A stretch of 64,000 nt of DNA from Culturomica massiliensis (GTDB lineage Bacteria; Bacteroidota; Bacteroidia; Bacteroidales; Marinifilaceae). This document shows, in pieces, positions 1 to 8,531 of this stretch. Where the stretch lies: contig NZ_LT594621.1 in the NCBI RefSeq assembly GCF_900091655.1, positions 2,046,001 to 2,110,000 of the forward strand, written 5' to 3'. The notes below the pieces were generated by a model. The model made no database searches, was not told the origin of the DNA, and was given only the letters and a program-made list of their open reading frames with translations. Position numbers and translations under genes: made by a program. Positions within the stretch are counted from its first letter, which is position 1. Every line of letters starts with the position of its first letter.

Positions 1-1
1 C

Positions 2-487
2 CAGAGTAGCTCAGAAGGTTTATTAAAAGACAAAATTGGACAGATTTATGAAGCAGGGGTAATAGACCATTTCGAACATGACGGTTTACTTACTCTCTGT
101 GATGCTTCCTTGGCAAATTATAACGGGGAATTGTCTGTTGCAGAATTTAAGGCAATTATAGCCGATCTGATTACAAAGTGGGAAGCACAACATTATACCG
201 AAGAAAGTAAATACGGCAGAACTTTGGCTATTGCATTATCGGTATCCGAATCATCAATGGATTGGTGGTCAGAAAATACCGTAGAAACAAGGGCTTTACC
301 TTTATGGGTAGGTGCTGATGTTATAGGAGCAGTACTAGGTGCTGCTTCGAGTGTAGTGAATCAACTTGTTCTTTCTGACAATGAATTTAGTTGGACAAGC
401 CTTGGTTGGCAAACAGTTAGTGGTGCCGCGATAGGCTCGACAGGAGTCGTAACAAAGGTTGGGAAATGGATATCTAACTTATTTTAA
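2..487 (+). CDS. Hypothetical protein, C-terminal part (5' end outside window)
   Basis: The frame is open from the window edge to the TAA at 485-487, so this is the end of a longer gene. About 160 residues are visible. The first hundred are mixed and fairly acidic, with no motif I recognise. The last sixty or so are rich in Gly, Ala, Ser and Val and include small-residue runs such as GAVLGAASSVV and GAAIGSTGVV, like a glycine-zipper or membrane-inserting tail. A four-base gap-free handover to a tiny transmembrane peptide follows (next start 8 bases after the stop). Such tails occur in secreted toxic peptides and in phage or conjugative membrane proteins, but I cannot assign a family. The function is unknown. 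Confidence 0.6.
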   Translation, partial: QSSSEGLLKDKIGQIYEAGVIDHFEHDGLLTLCDASLANYNGELSVAEFKAIIADLITKWEAQHYTEESKYGRTLAIALSVSESSMDWWSENTVETRALPLWVGADVIGAVLGAASSVVNQLVLSDNEFSWTSLGWQTVSGAAIGSTGVVTKVGKWISNLF

Positions 488-494
488 GAAAGCA

Positions 495-662
495 ATGACA
501 ACAGTAGATATTATTTCGTCAATTGTAACTATCTTGCTCGCTGGAATTTTTGCACAACCTCTTGGAAGGAAATTAGTTGACTGGCAAAAAAAGAGAGAAG
601 AGCAAAGAAAACAAAGAAAACAGAACAAAAATCAGGGACAGGATGCCCACAATGGAAAGTGA
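495..662 (+). CDS. Small single-pass membrane peptide, hypothetical
   Basis: This is a 55-residue peptide starting MTTVDIISSIVTILLAG. One hydrophobic segment (about residues 5-22) is followed by a strongly basic, Gln/Lys/Arg-rich tail (KKREEQRKQRKQNKN), which predicts a membrane anchor with a cytoplasmic or nucleic-acid-facing tail. An in-frame start at 459 would overlap the upstream gene by 29 bases. The ATG at 495 gives a clean junction 7 bases after the upstream stop and is preferred. It is probably co-transcribed with the upstream gene and ends at the hairpin at 684-730. No family was recognised; a holin-like or toxin-partner role is only a guess. Confidence 0.5.
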   Translation: MTTVDIISSIVTILLAGIFAQPLGRKLVDWQKKREEQRKQRKQNKNQGQDAHNGK

Positions 663-683
663 GTCATTAACCATTTAAACAAT

Positions 684-730
684 AAAAAGAGGGAAATCCC
701 GGAATAATAATTTCGGTTTCCCTCTTTTTT
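684..730 (+). terminator. Rho-independent terminator
   Basis: An inverted repeat pairs AAAGAGGGAAA with TTTCCCTCTTT and is followed by a T run. It lies 22 bases after the small peptide gene and closes that transcription unit. The A-rich left arm could also let it work in reverse. Confidence 0.8.
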
Positions 731-956
731 CGATCTCCGGAAGCCATCGGTTTAGGAGGCCTGTTTAGCTTTTGTTCCAATTAACCACTGAAAAACAGAT
801 AATCGAAATAAATAAAAAAACGATCGAAGTACGGAAGCTGCTTTTTTCATGCGCTAAAACAAACCATAAATTTCCGGTATCCTCTCCCCACCCGCTTTTC
901 CATAAATATAAACATATTTTATAGCTTCGGAAAGGCTTAAATTCATTTACACCTGT

Positions 957-964
957 TATCTTTG
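957..964 (+). promoter_or_regulatory. Bacteroidetes -7 box
   Basis: TATCTTTG matches the TAnnTTTG consensus and lies 25 bases before the ATG at 990. No clear -33 TTTG is seen at the usual spacing. Confidence 0.55.
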
Positions 965-989
965 CCTAATCAGCAATTTAAATAACACC

Positions 990-2183
990 ATGAAAAGAAT
1001 GATTTATTTCCTCGCGGCTTTTGTGTGCCTCCCACTATGCCTTCTGGCTCAAGACGATAGTAAATATCTGGCAGGTGCCGTTCCCGTTGTCAACGGCAAA
1101 GTCGTTTTCACCAAAACCATATCCGTTCCCGGCCTGTCGCAAGACGAAATTTTCAAGCGCATACAACAATGGACCAGCGAGCGGTTTGTTACCGATAAAG
1201 AACAAAAAGGCAGAATATTATATTCGGATCAGACAAAAGGGGATATCGCCTGCTGGGGAGAAGAATACCTCACTTTCAACAAAGCAGCTCTTTCTTTGGA
1301 CAGAACGCTCATTACCTACCAGATGATCATCACCTGCGAGCCCGGGGAATGTAACTTAAAAATTACGGCTATTCGCTACAGCTACAATGTTGCCAATAAG
1401 AACGAACCGGAAAAATACATGGCCGAAGAACTTATTACAGATGAATACACCCTGAATAAAAACAAAGATAAACTGATCCGTAAAACCGGCAAATTCAGAA
1501 CCCACACCATCGATATGGTCGATCAGCTATTTACGGATGCAGCCGCTGTTCTGACCGCAGGGCAACCCTCCACAGCACCGGCAACTACACCGCCGGCAAT
1601 AACCACTCCAAAACCGGAAACTCCGGCTTCACAACTGACAGCCCATATTCCGACAGCAGCGGCAACAAGCGGAGCATTGCAAGGCTACCGTCAAATCGCT
1701 CCGGACAGAATTCCCGGAAATATAATCAAAATGCTTTCCGAAGACTGGATGCTGATCACTGCAGGTAACGACAGCCGTTTCAATATGATGACAGCCAGTT
1801 GGGGAGGTTTGGGACATTTATACAACAAACCCGTAAGCATTTGCTTCATTAATCCTGCCCGTTATACCTATCAGTTGATGGAATCCGGAGATACCTATAC
1901 TCTTAGTTTCTATACCGAAGCCTACCGGGATGCATTGAACTATTGCGGTCACAATTCCGGTAAAGACGGCGATAAGGTAAAGGCAGCCGGCCTTACCCCC
2001 ATCACCACGCCTTCCGGAGCCAAAGCCTTCTCCGAGGCCTGGCTTATCCTCGAATGCAAAAAACTGGTATCCCAGTCACTAATCCCCGAAGCCCTCGCCG
2101 ATCCTACCCTAAAAACACAATGGAGCGGCAAACCCATGCACAAAATGTACATCGGCGAAATCCTGAACGTATGGGTGAAATAA
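990..2183 (+). CDS. Secreted DUF4468 / flavin reductase-like fusion protein
   Basis: The 397-residue protein begins with a signal peptide (MKRMIYFLAAFVCLPLCLLAQ). Residues about 35-185 resemble the DUF4468 (TBP-like fold) domain common in secreted Bacteroidetes proteins. A Pro/Thr/Ala-rich linker follows (about 190-225). Residues about 232-397 resemble the flavin-reductase-like split barrel: NMMTASWGGLG, the proline-cysteine segment around VSICFINPARYTYQLM, and a closing YIGEILNVWVK strand are typical of that fold. The combination suggests a periplasmic FMN-binding or redox protein, though the flavin domain is normally cytoplasmic. It is a single-gene unit between its own promoter and the terminator at 2203-2245. 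Domain calls are by pattern recognition; FMN binding is inferred. Confidence 0.7.
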   Translation: MKRMIYFLAAFVCLPLCLLAQDDSKYLAGAVPVVNGKVVFTKTISVPGLSQDEIFKRIQQWTSERFVTDKEQKGRILYSDQTKGDIACWGEEYLTFNKAALSLDRTLITYQMIITCEPGECNLKITAIRYSYNVANKNEPEKYMAEELITDEYTLNKNKDKLIRKTGKFRTHTIDMVDQLFTDAAAVLTAGQPSTAPATTPPAITTPKPETPASQLTAHIPTAAATSGALQGYRQIAPDRIPGNIIKMLSEDWMLITAGNDSRFNMMTASWGGLGHLYNKPVSICFINPARYTYQLMESGDTYTLSFYTEAYRDALNYCGHNSGKDGDKVKAAGLTPITTPSGAKAFSEAWLILECKKLVSQSLIPEALADPTLKTQWSGKPMHKMYIGEILNVWVK

Positions 2184-2202
2184 TAATTTAAGATACAACA
2201 AA

Positions 2203-2245
2203 AAATGGCGTTATCCGGAGAACCGGACAACGCCATTTTCATTTT
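2203..2245 (+). terminator. Rho-independent terminator
   Basis: A long stem pairs AAAATGGCGTT with AACGCCATTTT, continues through TCCGG/CCGGA with one mismatch around an AGAA loop, and ends in a T-rich tail. It follows the DUF4468 gene by 20 bases and separates it from the CRISPR array. Confidence 0.85.
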
Positions 2246-2338
2246 AAACCAATCAGCTAACATTCCCTTCTTCCTACCTCCCCTTCCTCTAGAAATCATT
2301 ACAACAACTTAACTTTACAATCCTAAAGCCTTTACAGA

Positions 2339-3405
2339 ACTTCAATGCCGTGATTACAGCTATTCTCTAAATCTGGCTCTTTTTACCTTTTTATTGTTCG
2401 ATATCAAGTCTCAATGCCGTGATTACAGCTATTCTCTAAATCTTACGATGACGGCGGATATGTTGATTACCGCTTGTCTCAATGCCGTGATTACAGCTAT
2501 TCTCTAAATCCGGTTGAAGCTTTGCTTCGATACGAGCATTCTGGGTCTCAATGCCGTGATTACAGCTATTCTCTAAATCTTTTGTATTTTAAGACGAGAA
2601 ACCAAGAGTTCGTCTCAATGCCGTGATTACAGCTATTCTCTAAATCAATAAAAAGGGGCTGATGACTGAATTTGATAATCATGTCTCAATGCCGTGATTA
2701 CAGCTATTCTCTAAATCTGAGCGTAGCGATAAGAAAAAGTTGAAACCTTATGTCTCAATGCCGTGATTACAGCTATTCTCTAAATCTGAGCGTAGCGATA
2801 AGAAAAAGTTGAAACCTTATGTCTCAATGCCGTGATTACAGCTATTCTCTAAATCTGAGCGTAGCGATAAGAAAAAGTTGAAACCTTATGTCTCAATGCC
2901 GTGATTACAGCTATTCTCTAAATCAAACGTTGGTAGTTACCGAGGATACCATGAATAGTCTCAATGCCGTGATTACAGCTATTCTCTAAATCGTTCAAGA
3001 TGGAGTGATTGTGGCGTTTACGTACTGTCTCAATGCCGTGATTACAGCTATTCTCTAAATCACGCAACCAAACCGGTATTATCTGCTAATGATACGTCTC
3101 AATGCCGTGATTACAGCTATTCTCTAAATCTTACGATATCTACGGCATCGCCCGAGAAGAGTTGTCTCAATGCCGTGATTACAGCTATTCTCTAAATCCT
3201 GTGCCACAGACTTACAAAATGCCGGTATCATGTCTCAATGCCGTGATTACAGCTATTCTCTAAATCTTATAAAAAGTTAAACAACGTACAGCGGTAAAAT
3301 GTCTCAATGCCGTGATTACAGCTATTCTCTAAATCTTAGATGTTGATATTACATCTTTGGATAGATATTTGTCTCAATGCCGTGATTACAGCTATTCTCT
3401 AAATC
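2339..3405 (-). CRISPR. CRISPR array, 16 repeats of 35 bp, 15 spacers
   Basis: On the plus strand the repeat begins GTCTCAATGCC and ends CTCTAAATC. Repeats start at 2339, 2408, 2476, 2545, 2612, 2683, 2752, 2821, 2890, 2958, 3027, 3096, 3164, 3232, 3301 and 3371. Spacers are 32-36 bases. The array reads on the minus strand: there the repeat ends ATTGAGAC, which fits the 8-base ATTGMRAC handle of type III crRNAs, and the AT-rich leader lies at the high-coordinate end beside cas2. The oldest repeat (2339) is degenerate at its first three plus-strand bases, as expected for the leader-distal end. Spacers 6, 7 and 8 (2718-2751, 2787-2820, 2856-2889) are identical, so there are 13 distinct spacers. 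Cas6, encoded at the head of the operon, is the expected processing enzyme. Confidence 0.99.
2718..2889. repeat. Tandem triplication of one spacer-repeat unit
   Basis: Three consecutive 34-base spacers, each starting TGAGCGTAGCG and ending GAAACCTTAT, are identical and separated by identical repeats. The 69-base unit is thus repeated in tandem. Confidence 0.97.
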
Positions 3406-3851
3406 CTCATCATTATCAATAATAACTAAAAATTTTTACATTTCATATTTTTCTTTCTTTGCGCTTCCACCAAACTTTTTTCTTTTATTTTATCATCTTT
3501 CGCAAAAGTAATATTTTTTTTAATAAAACATTTATAAAAATGCGATAGATACAATATAAGACATTAAAAATAAACAAATTACGACTCAGATGTATTTCGA
3601 AACCAATTACAAATTTTATCATTCACTGATAATTTGCGAAATCTTCCTTTTTATTAAAAACATAAATCACTTACTTACAATGCAATACATCAAAGAACTT
3701 TTTATCATTCAATATCCATTTTTCGCAAATCAAAACCGTTAAAATCATAGATATTTCTTTTGCGAAAAAATAATATCTTTTATCTATGCAACCGATGTAC
3801 TTTATACTTCGCTATCAGACATATTACAGATCTCCCCTTTTTCGCAAATGT
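3406..3851 (-). promoter_or_regulatory. CRISPR leader with five TTCGCAAA motifs
   Basis: This is a 446-base, very AT-rich stretch between the newest repeat and the cas2 stop, with no credible gene. It contains TTCGCAAA at 3499-3506, 3723-3730-region (inside TTTCGCAAAT at 3721-3730) and 3841-3848, and the reverse form TTTGCGAA at 3633-3640 and 3759-3766: five copies of an 8-mer in about 350 bases. A TAnnTTTG box in the array direction lies at 3503-3510. The repeated motif could be a binding site for a factor controlling array transcription or spacer insertion; this is inferred from position and recurrence only. Confidence 0.75.
3503..3510 (-). promoter_or_regulatory. Probable array promoter -7 box
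   Basis: On the minus strand this reads TACTTTTG, matching TAnnTTTG, about 98 bases before the first repeat. It partly overlaps one TTCGCAAA copy, so a protein bound there could affect array transcription. I saw no other perfect match in the leader. Confidence 0.5.
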
Positions 3852-4142
3852 TCATACCATATAAACATTAGTTATATACTCTTTTCGCTTAGGTAATCTC
3901 ACGATTTTAGCAAAACATTCCATACATAACGGATAGTATATCACGGTATCCTCCCTACCACAAATCAATTGTCCAATAGCCTCCTGGATTTTCAAAAACT
4001 GCACCGGAGTAAACATACATTCAAATACACTCAAATTTACTCTAACTCCATATTTCTCCAATAATTTTGTAATTCCAGCTCTTCTTTTATCATCACTCAC
4101 ATCATAAGCAACCACACAAAATATCCGTTTTGTTCTTTTCAT
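3852..4142 (-). CDS. cas2: CRISPR-associated endoribonuclease Cas2
   Basis: The 96-residue length is typical of Cas2. The first strand and its Asp are clear (FCVVAYDVSDDKRR), followed by the helix LLEKYGVRVNLSVFEC found in the ferredoxin-like fold, and a closing strand around DTVIYYPLC. Cas2 dimers form the core that holds two Cas1 dimers during spacer integration. The gene starts 10 bases after the RT-Cas1 stop and is the last gene of the cas operon, next to the leader. Nothing looks truncated. Confidence 0.96.
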   Translation of the reverse strand: MKRTKRIFCVVAYDVSDDKRRAGITKLLEKYGVRVNLSVFECMFTPVQFLKIQEAIGQLICGREDTVIYYPLCMECFAKIVRLPKRKEYITNVYMV

Positions 4143-4152
4143 ATACCCCCTC

Positions 4153-6417
4153 CTACCATTTTGCTATATAAGGTTTATAATAAGCCTCTTCATTAACATA
4201 TGCAGCAATTTCCTTAGCTTGCCGATAAATAATCCGACTAAATTTTATTTCCTCTCCCCTGTATTTTTCATATCGATTGATTCTTTCCAATACATTTTGT
4301 ACCAACAATTTTCTGGTTTTATCCGATAATAATGTATTATTCATACTCAATGGCTCACCTTTTTGTATCAAACTAATTACAACACGATCAACAGCCTGTG
4401 TTCTAAAAAGTTCTATTACATCAAACACAAAAGCCGGTTTACCGGACTGTCGCACATGGAGTACTCCCAACATAGGATTTAACTGAACACCTAATAATGC
4501 TTGCCATACCCGGGCATATAAAAGGGCATACCCATAATTCAACAAAGAATTTACCAAATCTGTCGCCCCTTTTCGCTCCCGTGATTCAAATTCAACCCCA
4601 TCATCCGAAATTAATAATCTGATATAGCCCCAATATTGTACTGCTCCTGCTGATTCCAAAGCAGATAAAGGAATAACATAGTTCCCATCTCTCTGTTTAA
4701 AATGCTTTACCTTATCAATAATTTCCTCCAAGCGCACGCATACCTCAGCATATTTTTCAGCCAAAGCTCCAGCTAATACTTTATGATATTTATGAAAATA
4801 TTTTACCAGATTCAACTGATTTTTCAGTTTTCCATAAATAATCTTTGTAGCTAAATAAGCCCTTCTTTCTATAGGCATGATAACCTGTTTCTCCCACAAT
4901 GTACTTTCCATGTAGGAAGGGCTTAGGATCGAACCGTAATGCTTTCCAGTACCATCGAAAAAATCAATCGGAATCTTATTCCGCATACAATATTGAATAG
5001 CATTGGTAGAGATGGTCACCCCCTTTACAACAACAGTAATATGCTCCAATGCCCGGGACGGATTTTTATGAATCACCTTCCCCTTTAATCTGACAGAAAT
5101 GCCCCGATTCGTCAAACCAACAAAACACCCATAAGAATTTATCACCAAATCAGTCCCCTCTCCTTCTTTCTTTTGATATTCCCGCTTTTTCCGTTCAATC
5201 AATAGCTTATTTTTCTCTTTCTCCGGCTTTTTACTTCTCTTTTCCTGTTTAGCTGAAGTATAAGCAGACAATATCTCTGCGATAAGTACACCTCTCTTCT
5301 TATTATTCTCCTCCGCAAAAAAAGTGATCACATTCAAACATTCTCCCAAAATCTTTTTATTCGGAAAAATCAAACTTTGCTTTCTCACCAGATCTTTCAG
5401 TTTTTCCCTTAAGACCCGATCCAATTGCAACAATAACTTTGTAGCAAGTAATTTACCATAATAATTCCGAATCCCTTGTAATGTTTCCAGACTTTTTTTA
5501 GTAACTCCACCTTCTTCGAGTACAATAGACCGAATCCGTTCTTCCAAATCATCCCGTTTAGATTTAGAGATAGTGATTCCGGTTCTTTTTAAAGTAATCC
5601 CTAAAAATTCCACTCCGCTTTTCACGTCGGTAATCACCGGATCGTTGAGTTTTAACAACAGATGCTCTGTCAAAAACTTCGTGGCTTGTTTCTGCATTTG
5701 TTCTGCCTGTTCCCGTTTTTCACAAAAAATCAGAAAATCATCTGCATACCGCACATAGGAATCAGTTCTTACCGCAATAAACTTATCAAATGAATGCAAA
5801 TACAAATTGGCCAATAAAGGAGAAAGCACAGCTCCCTGGGGCACTCCACAGGTAATCTCATTCCACTTCAATTTCTTATTCACCACTCCCATTTTAACAC
5901 ACAATGCAATCAACCGTACCACTTCTTCATCCTGAATCAGTTTCTGAACTTTTTCAAAAAGCAGACTATGGTCGATCGTATCAAAATAGTCATCAATATC
6001 CAATTGAAGTATCCAATTATTCTTCTTTATCCGGAACTCACTCATCGTACGCTTAATCGCCTGGACATGCCCTTTCCCGGGACGATAACCGTAACTATTA
6101 TTCAGGAAGATTTTTTCAAAATAAGGTTCGATCAAATTTTTAATCGCCTGCTGCACAATTTTGTCTTTCACGGACAATAGTCCCAGCTTCCGCTTCTCTG
6201 AATCCTTCTTCGGGATCTCCACCCGCAAATAAGGTTCGGGATTCCAACTTCTCGTTTTCAACTGCCTGGTCAATTCCTGAATCTGTTTTTCCGCCTCCTT
6301 TTCAAAATCTGCCACAGTCATCCCATCAATGCCTCCTGCCGAATTCTTCTGCTTCACCAACAGCCAGGCATTCCGTAACGTCTGTTCATTGCATAATATT
6401 TGAAAAAGGATATCCAT
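4153..6417 (-). CDS. Reverse transcriptase-Cas1 fusion protein
   Basis: This 754-residue protein is two enzymes in one. Residues about 20-300 form a group-II-intron-like reverse transcriptase: the catalytic Asp in QLDIDDYF (D140), GVPQGAVLSPLLANL at 191-205, and YADD at 224-227. A Lys/Glu-rich linker (about 385-420) follows. Residues about 423-754 form Cas1, with the expected metal ligands E588 (ALESAG), H654 (GVLHV) and D666 (FDVIELFR). No Cas6 domain precedes the RT, unlike some fusions; Cas6 is separate here. Known fusions of this type, for example from Marinomonas, acquire spacers from RNA as well as DNA. All visible catalytic residues are intact, so the same is plausible here. The ATG lies six bases after the cmr6 stop. 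Confidence 0.97.
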   Translation of the reverse strand: MDILFQILCNEQTLRNAWLLVKQKNSAGGIDGMTVADFEKEAEKQIQELTRQLKTRSWNPEPYLRVEIPKKDSEKRKLGLLSVKDKIVQQAIKNLIEPYFEKIFLNNSYGYRPGKGHVQAIKRTMSEFRIKKNNWILQLDIDDYFDTIDHSLLFEKVQKLIQDEEVVRLIALCVKMGVVNKKLKWNEITCGVPQGAVLSPLLANLYLHSFDKFIAVRTDSYVRYADDFLIFCEKREQAEQMQKQATKFLTEHLLLKLNDPVITDVKSGVEFLGITLKRTGITISKSKRDDLEERIRSIVLEEGGVTKKSLETLQGIRNYYGKLLATKLLLQLDRVLREKLKDLVRKQSLIFPNKKILGECLNVITFFAEENNKKRGVLIAEILSAYTSAKQEKRSKKPEKEKNKLLIERKKREYQKKEGEGTDLVINSYGCFVGLTNRGISVRLKGKVIHKNPSRALEHITVVVKGVTISTNAIQYCMRNKIPIDFFDGTGKHYGSILSPSYMESTLWEKQVIMPIERRAYLATKIIYGKLKNQLNLVKYFHKYHKVLAGALAEKYAEVCVRLEEIIDKVKHFKQRDGNYVIPLSALESAGAVQYWGYIRLLISDDGVEFESRERKGATDLVNSLLNYGYALLYARVWQALLGVQLNPMLGVLHVRQSGKPAFVFDVIELFRTQAVDRVVISLIQKGEPLSMNNTLLSDKTRKLLVQNVLERINRYEKYRGEEIKFSRIIYRQAKEIAAYVNEEAYYKPYIAKW

Positions 6418-6423
6418 ATAATG

Positions 6424-7200
6424 TTAACAAGCCTTCAAACAACCATATCCAACATTCGTTTTGGCTCCAATTCCCCGTTCTAGTAATATATATTTAAACA
6501 ATTCAAGTTTTTTATCAGCTTGAATCAATCCATCTTTCAGATCAAAATTAAACCGGAATTTAATTCCAGGTAAAATTTTCAAAAATGAAACAGGGTTGGG
6601 ATTTTTAAGCAAGCTTTTAGAATAATCCTCACTCAAAGTTGCATGAGGAGCTAATGTATCAATTCCTAAAAACTTACCCTTCCTACCAAGAATAAAGGCA
6701 TCATAAAAAATATCCCTTTTATAAATTCCCAAAGGTTCTTCATTCGTATTCATTCCCCTAAAAATCTCATTTTCCAAATCCTTAATAGAAAAACCAGTAT
6801 TTTCAATTTTCAATTTTTCCAATAGAGAGATTACATAATTTTCTTTTTCCTCTCTCAACTGCTTTGTTTTTACGGAATCCTCATTATCCTCCTGGTCATA
6901 CTGAGGAAAAACACTCCGTATACATCCTTTAATAGAGGAACCCGGAATTGCGGGCATACCAGTCGTATAGTCGAAATAAAATCCTAATTTCAAACCAGTA
7001 TCTTCTTTTTCACCTCTCTCATGTATCCAACCAATCCCTGTTAACAACCCAGGATAAACCGTCTCTAATTCAAAATAATGTTCTGTTGAAGAATAGAAAC
7101 AATTCTCCACATCCTCATATTGAGAAAATTCACCCTCATCTATATTAAATCCTTTTTCCCAATACAAACGGTTATATTTTAAACCTAAATTACCATTCAT
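6424..7200 (-). CDS. cmr6: Type III-B RAMP protein Cmr6
   Basis: The 258-residue RAMP protein carries the family motif GMPAIPGSSIKGCIRSVF and ends with a glycine-rich loop (GIGAKTNVGYGCLK), both characteristic of Cmr6. Cmr6 caps the backbone of the crRNA-guided Cmr complex at the 3' side of the crRNA. An ATG at 7224 would overlap cmr5 by 23 bases. The ATG at 7200, one base after the cmr5 stop in a TAATATG junction, gives a better start (MNGNLGLKYNRLYW) and is used here. The same junction form is seen at the PorP gene of this genome. The gene lies between cmr5 and RT-cas1. Confidence 0.93.
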   Translation of the reverse strand: MNGNLGLKYNRLYWEKGFNIDEGEFSQYEDVENCFYSSTEHYFELETVYPGLLTGIGWIHERGEKEDTGLKLGFYFDYTTGMPAIPGSSIKGCIRSVFPQYDQEDNEDSVKTKQLREEKENYVISLLEKLKIENTGFSIKDLENEIFRGMNTNEEPLGIYKRDIFYDAFILGRKGKFLGIDTLAPHATLSEDYSKSLLKNPNPVSFLKILPGIKFRFNFDLKDGLIQADKKLELFKYILLERGIGAKTNVGYGCLKAC

Positions 7201-7201
7201 A

Positions 7202-7594
7202 TTATTTATCTTTTTTAATACCATAAGTACGGATCATCATTTTCAAAGCAACCGAAGCATCTACAATCCATTGTATATGATCATTTAAACGAAGATCTTC
7301 TCGAACCACCATTTCTTTCAATTCTTCAGCATTTTTTCCCAAATTTCTTTCCGGAAACTCTGATAATACTTCTCCAATAGCAGTTAATATAATTTTTCTG
7401 GAATTATGATAATAAATAATAGCAGACTTCAATCCTAAGTTAATGACAATCGCTCCAAAACCAGCTAAATAAGCTTCATATTCCGATTTATCAACTAACC
7501 ATACTCCTTCATTATTCTTTTTTAATATACCTGTTGATTGTAACGCTTTATCTGCAGCAACCAACATTTTTTCCATTCTCTTCTTATTAATCAT
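7202..7594 (-). CDS. cmr5: Type III-B small subunit Cmr5
   Basis: This 130-residue, mostly helical protein has the length and position expected of Cmr5. It opens MINKKRMEKMLVAADKAL and contains the central segment YLAGFGAIVINLGLKSAIIYY, which resembles the hydrophobic helix of Cmr5 small subunits. Cmr5 forms the minor filament of the Cmr complex that faces the target RNA. It lies between cmr4 (13 bases upstream) and cmr6. It has no catalytic role in known systems. Confidence 0.9.
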   Translation of the reverse strand: MINKKRMEKMLVAADKALQSTGILKKNNEGVWLVDKSEYEAYLAGFGAIVINLGLKSAIIYYHNSRKIILTAIGEVLSEFPERNLGKNAEELKEMVVREDLRLNDHIQWIVDASVALKMMIRTYGIKKDK

Positions 7595-7607
7595 GAAATC
7601 CCCCTTT

Positions 7608-8519
7608 CTATACTTCTTTTACATTTTTAACAACACAATAACCATAACCAATCGAACCGTTAGCGCCAATTTGTACACATTTACCCATCTTTATCAATTC
7701 ATCAAAAAAGTTATTAGCATCCGATTCTTTCGATAGATCATTGGCATAACTACTTACAAAAAAGATAAACCGACTTTGGCGAGGCACTATCTGTTCATAG
7801 AAAAGATTCTTACTTTCACCATTATTCAAATAATTTCTGGCAACAACCGGTAAATTATAATCACTTACCAAATCTTTAAATTCCTGATCTGAAAAGATAA
7901 CCCAATCTTCAGAAGGGAAAAGCTTTTTCATTATATCGGTCACTTTATTATTAGAAGAGAATCGATCTGCATATTCTATAAAATATTGACCTCTGATGTT
8001 ATTTCCATCTGAAGTACAAGGCAAATTCACATTGCTTTCCTTCAATTTTTTCGTCATCTTTGTTAGATTTTGAAAAAATTCTATCTGTTCACTATTTTCA
8101 AACATGATCTTTGCCATATCACAAATTTTATTCAGGATCATAGGACATGTTGCCAGAAAATAAGGACGTATATTACTCCTCATCGGCAAAGCCAATAACA
8201 TAGCATCATGAAATATTGTCTCTCCCTTTACCACTTTCCGTTTTCCAGGGGATTGATTTTCCTCACTCTTTTTCTGTCCGGCCGGATTCTCACTTCCAAA
8301 AATTAATTCTATTTTATTAAACTTATCTTTATCTTCTCCCCATTGTATTCTGGCATATTCTCTTAAAGCCCCCTTTAAGCTAGAGGCATTAATTATCGGA
8401 GTTTCATCAATATGATCACGCTGAACTAAATTGTCAATAATCCCTTGATCACTTTTTCCATTTCCAACGTGTAAATTTGTTTGACAACAAATTAAATAGG
8501 CATTTACTTGATTTTTCAT
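7608..8519 (-). CDS. cmr4: Type III-B backbone RAMP nuclease Cmr4
   Basis: The 303-residue protein has the Cmr4 pattern near its N-terminus: HVGNGKSDQGIIDNLVQRD followed by PIINASSLKGALRE. The Asp at position 29 corresponds to the catalytic residue that cuts target RNA at 6-base intervals in characterised Cmr complexes. A glycine-rich RAMP loop (GANGSIGYGYCVV) lies near the C-terminus. Several Cmr4 copies would form the helical backbone along the crRNA. It is preceded by cmr3 (12 bases) and followed by cmr5. The active Asp is present, so target RNA cleavage should be retained. Confidence 0.95.
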   Translation of the reverse strand: MKNQVNAYLICCQTNLHVGNGKSDQGIIDNLVQRDHIDETPIINASSLKGALREYARIQWGEDKDKFNKIELIFGSENPAGQKKSEENQSPGKRKVVKGETIFHDAMLLALPMRSNIRPYFLATCPMILNKICDMAKIMFENSEQIEFFQNLTKMTKKLKESNVNLPCTSDGNNIRGQYFIEYADRFSSNNKVTDIMKKLFPSEDWVIFSDQEFKDLVSDYNLPVVARNYLNNGESKNLFYEQIVPRQSRFIFFVSSYANDLSKESDANNFFDELIKMGKCVQIGANGSIGYGYCVVKNVKEV

Positions 8520-8531
8520 ATCTCTTTATTT

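Larger units (their letters stand above)
663..989. other. Intergenic region between the peptide gene and the DUF4468 gene
   Basis: This 327-base gap holds the terminator at 684-730 and a promoter -7 box at 957-964. The middle (about 740-940) is AT-rich without a convincing reading frame or RNA-like fold. Confidence 0.5.

Noticed and set aside
1021..1326. Overlapping plus-strand frame within the DUF4468 gene
   Set aside because: It lies wholly inside a well supported gene and has no recognisable protein pattern.
2374..3370. Phage identity of the spacers
   Set aside because: I could not match any spacer to a known element or to this window by eye; a database search is required.
4153..6417. 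Group II intron maturase
   Set aside because: The RT is followed in frame by a full Cas1 domain with E588/H654/D666 and by cas2; no intron RNA structure flanks it.
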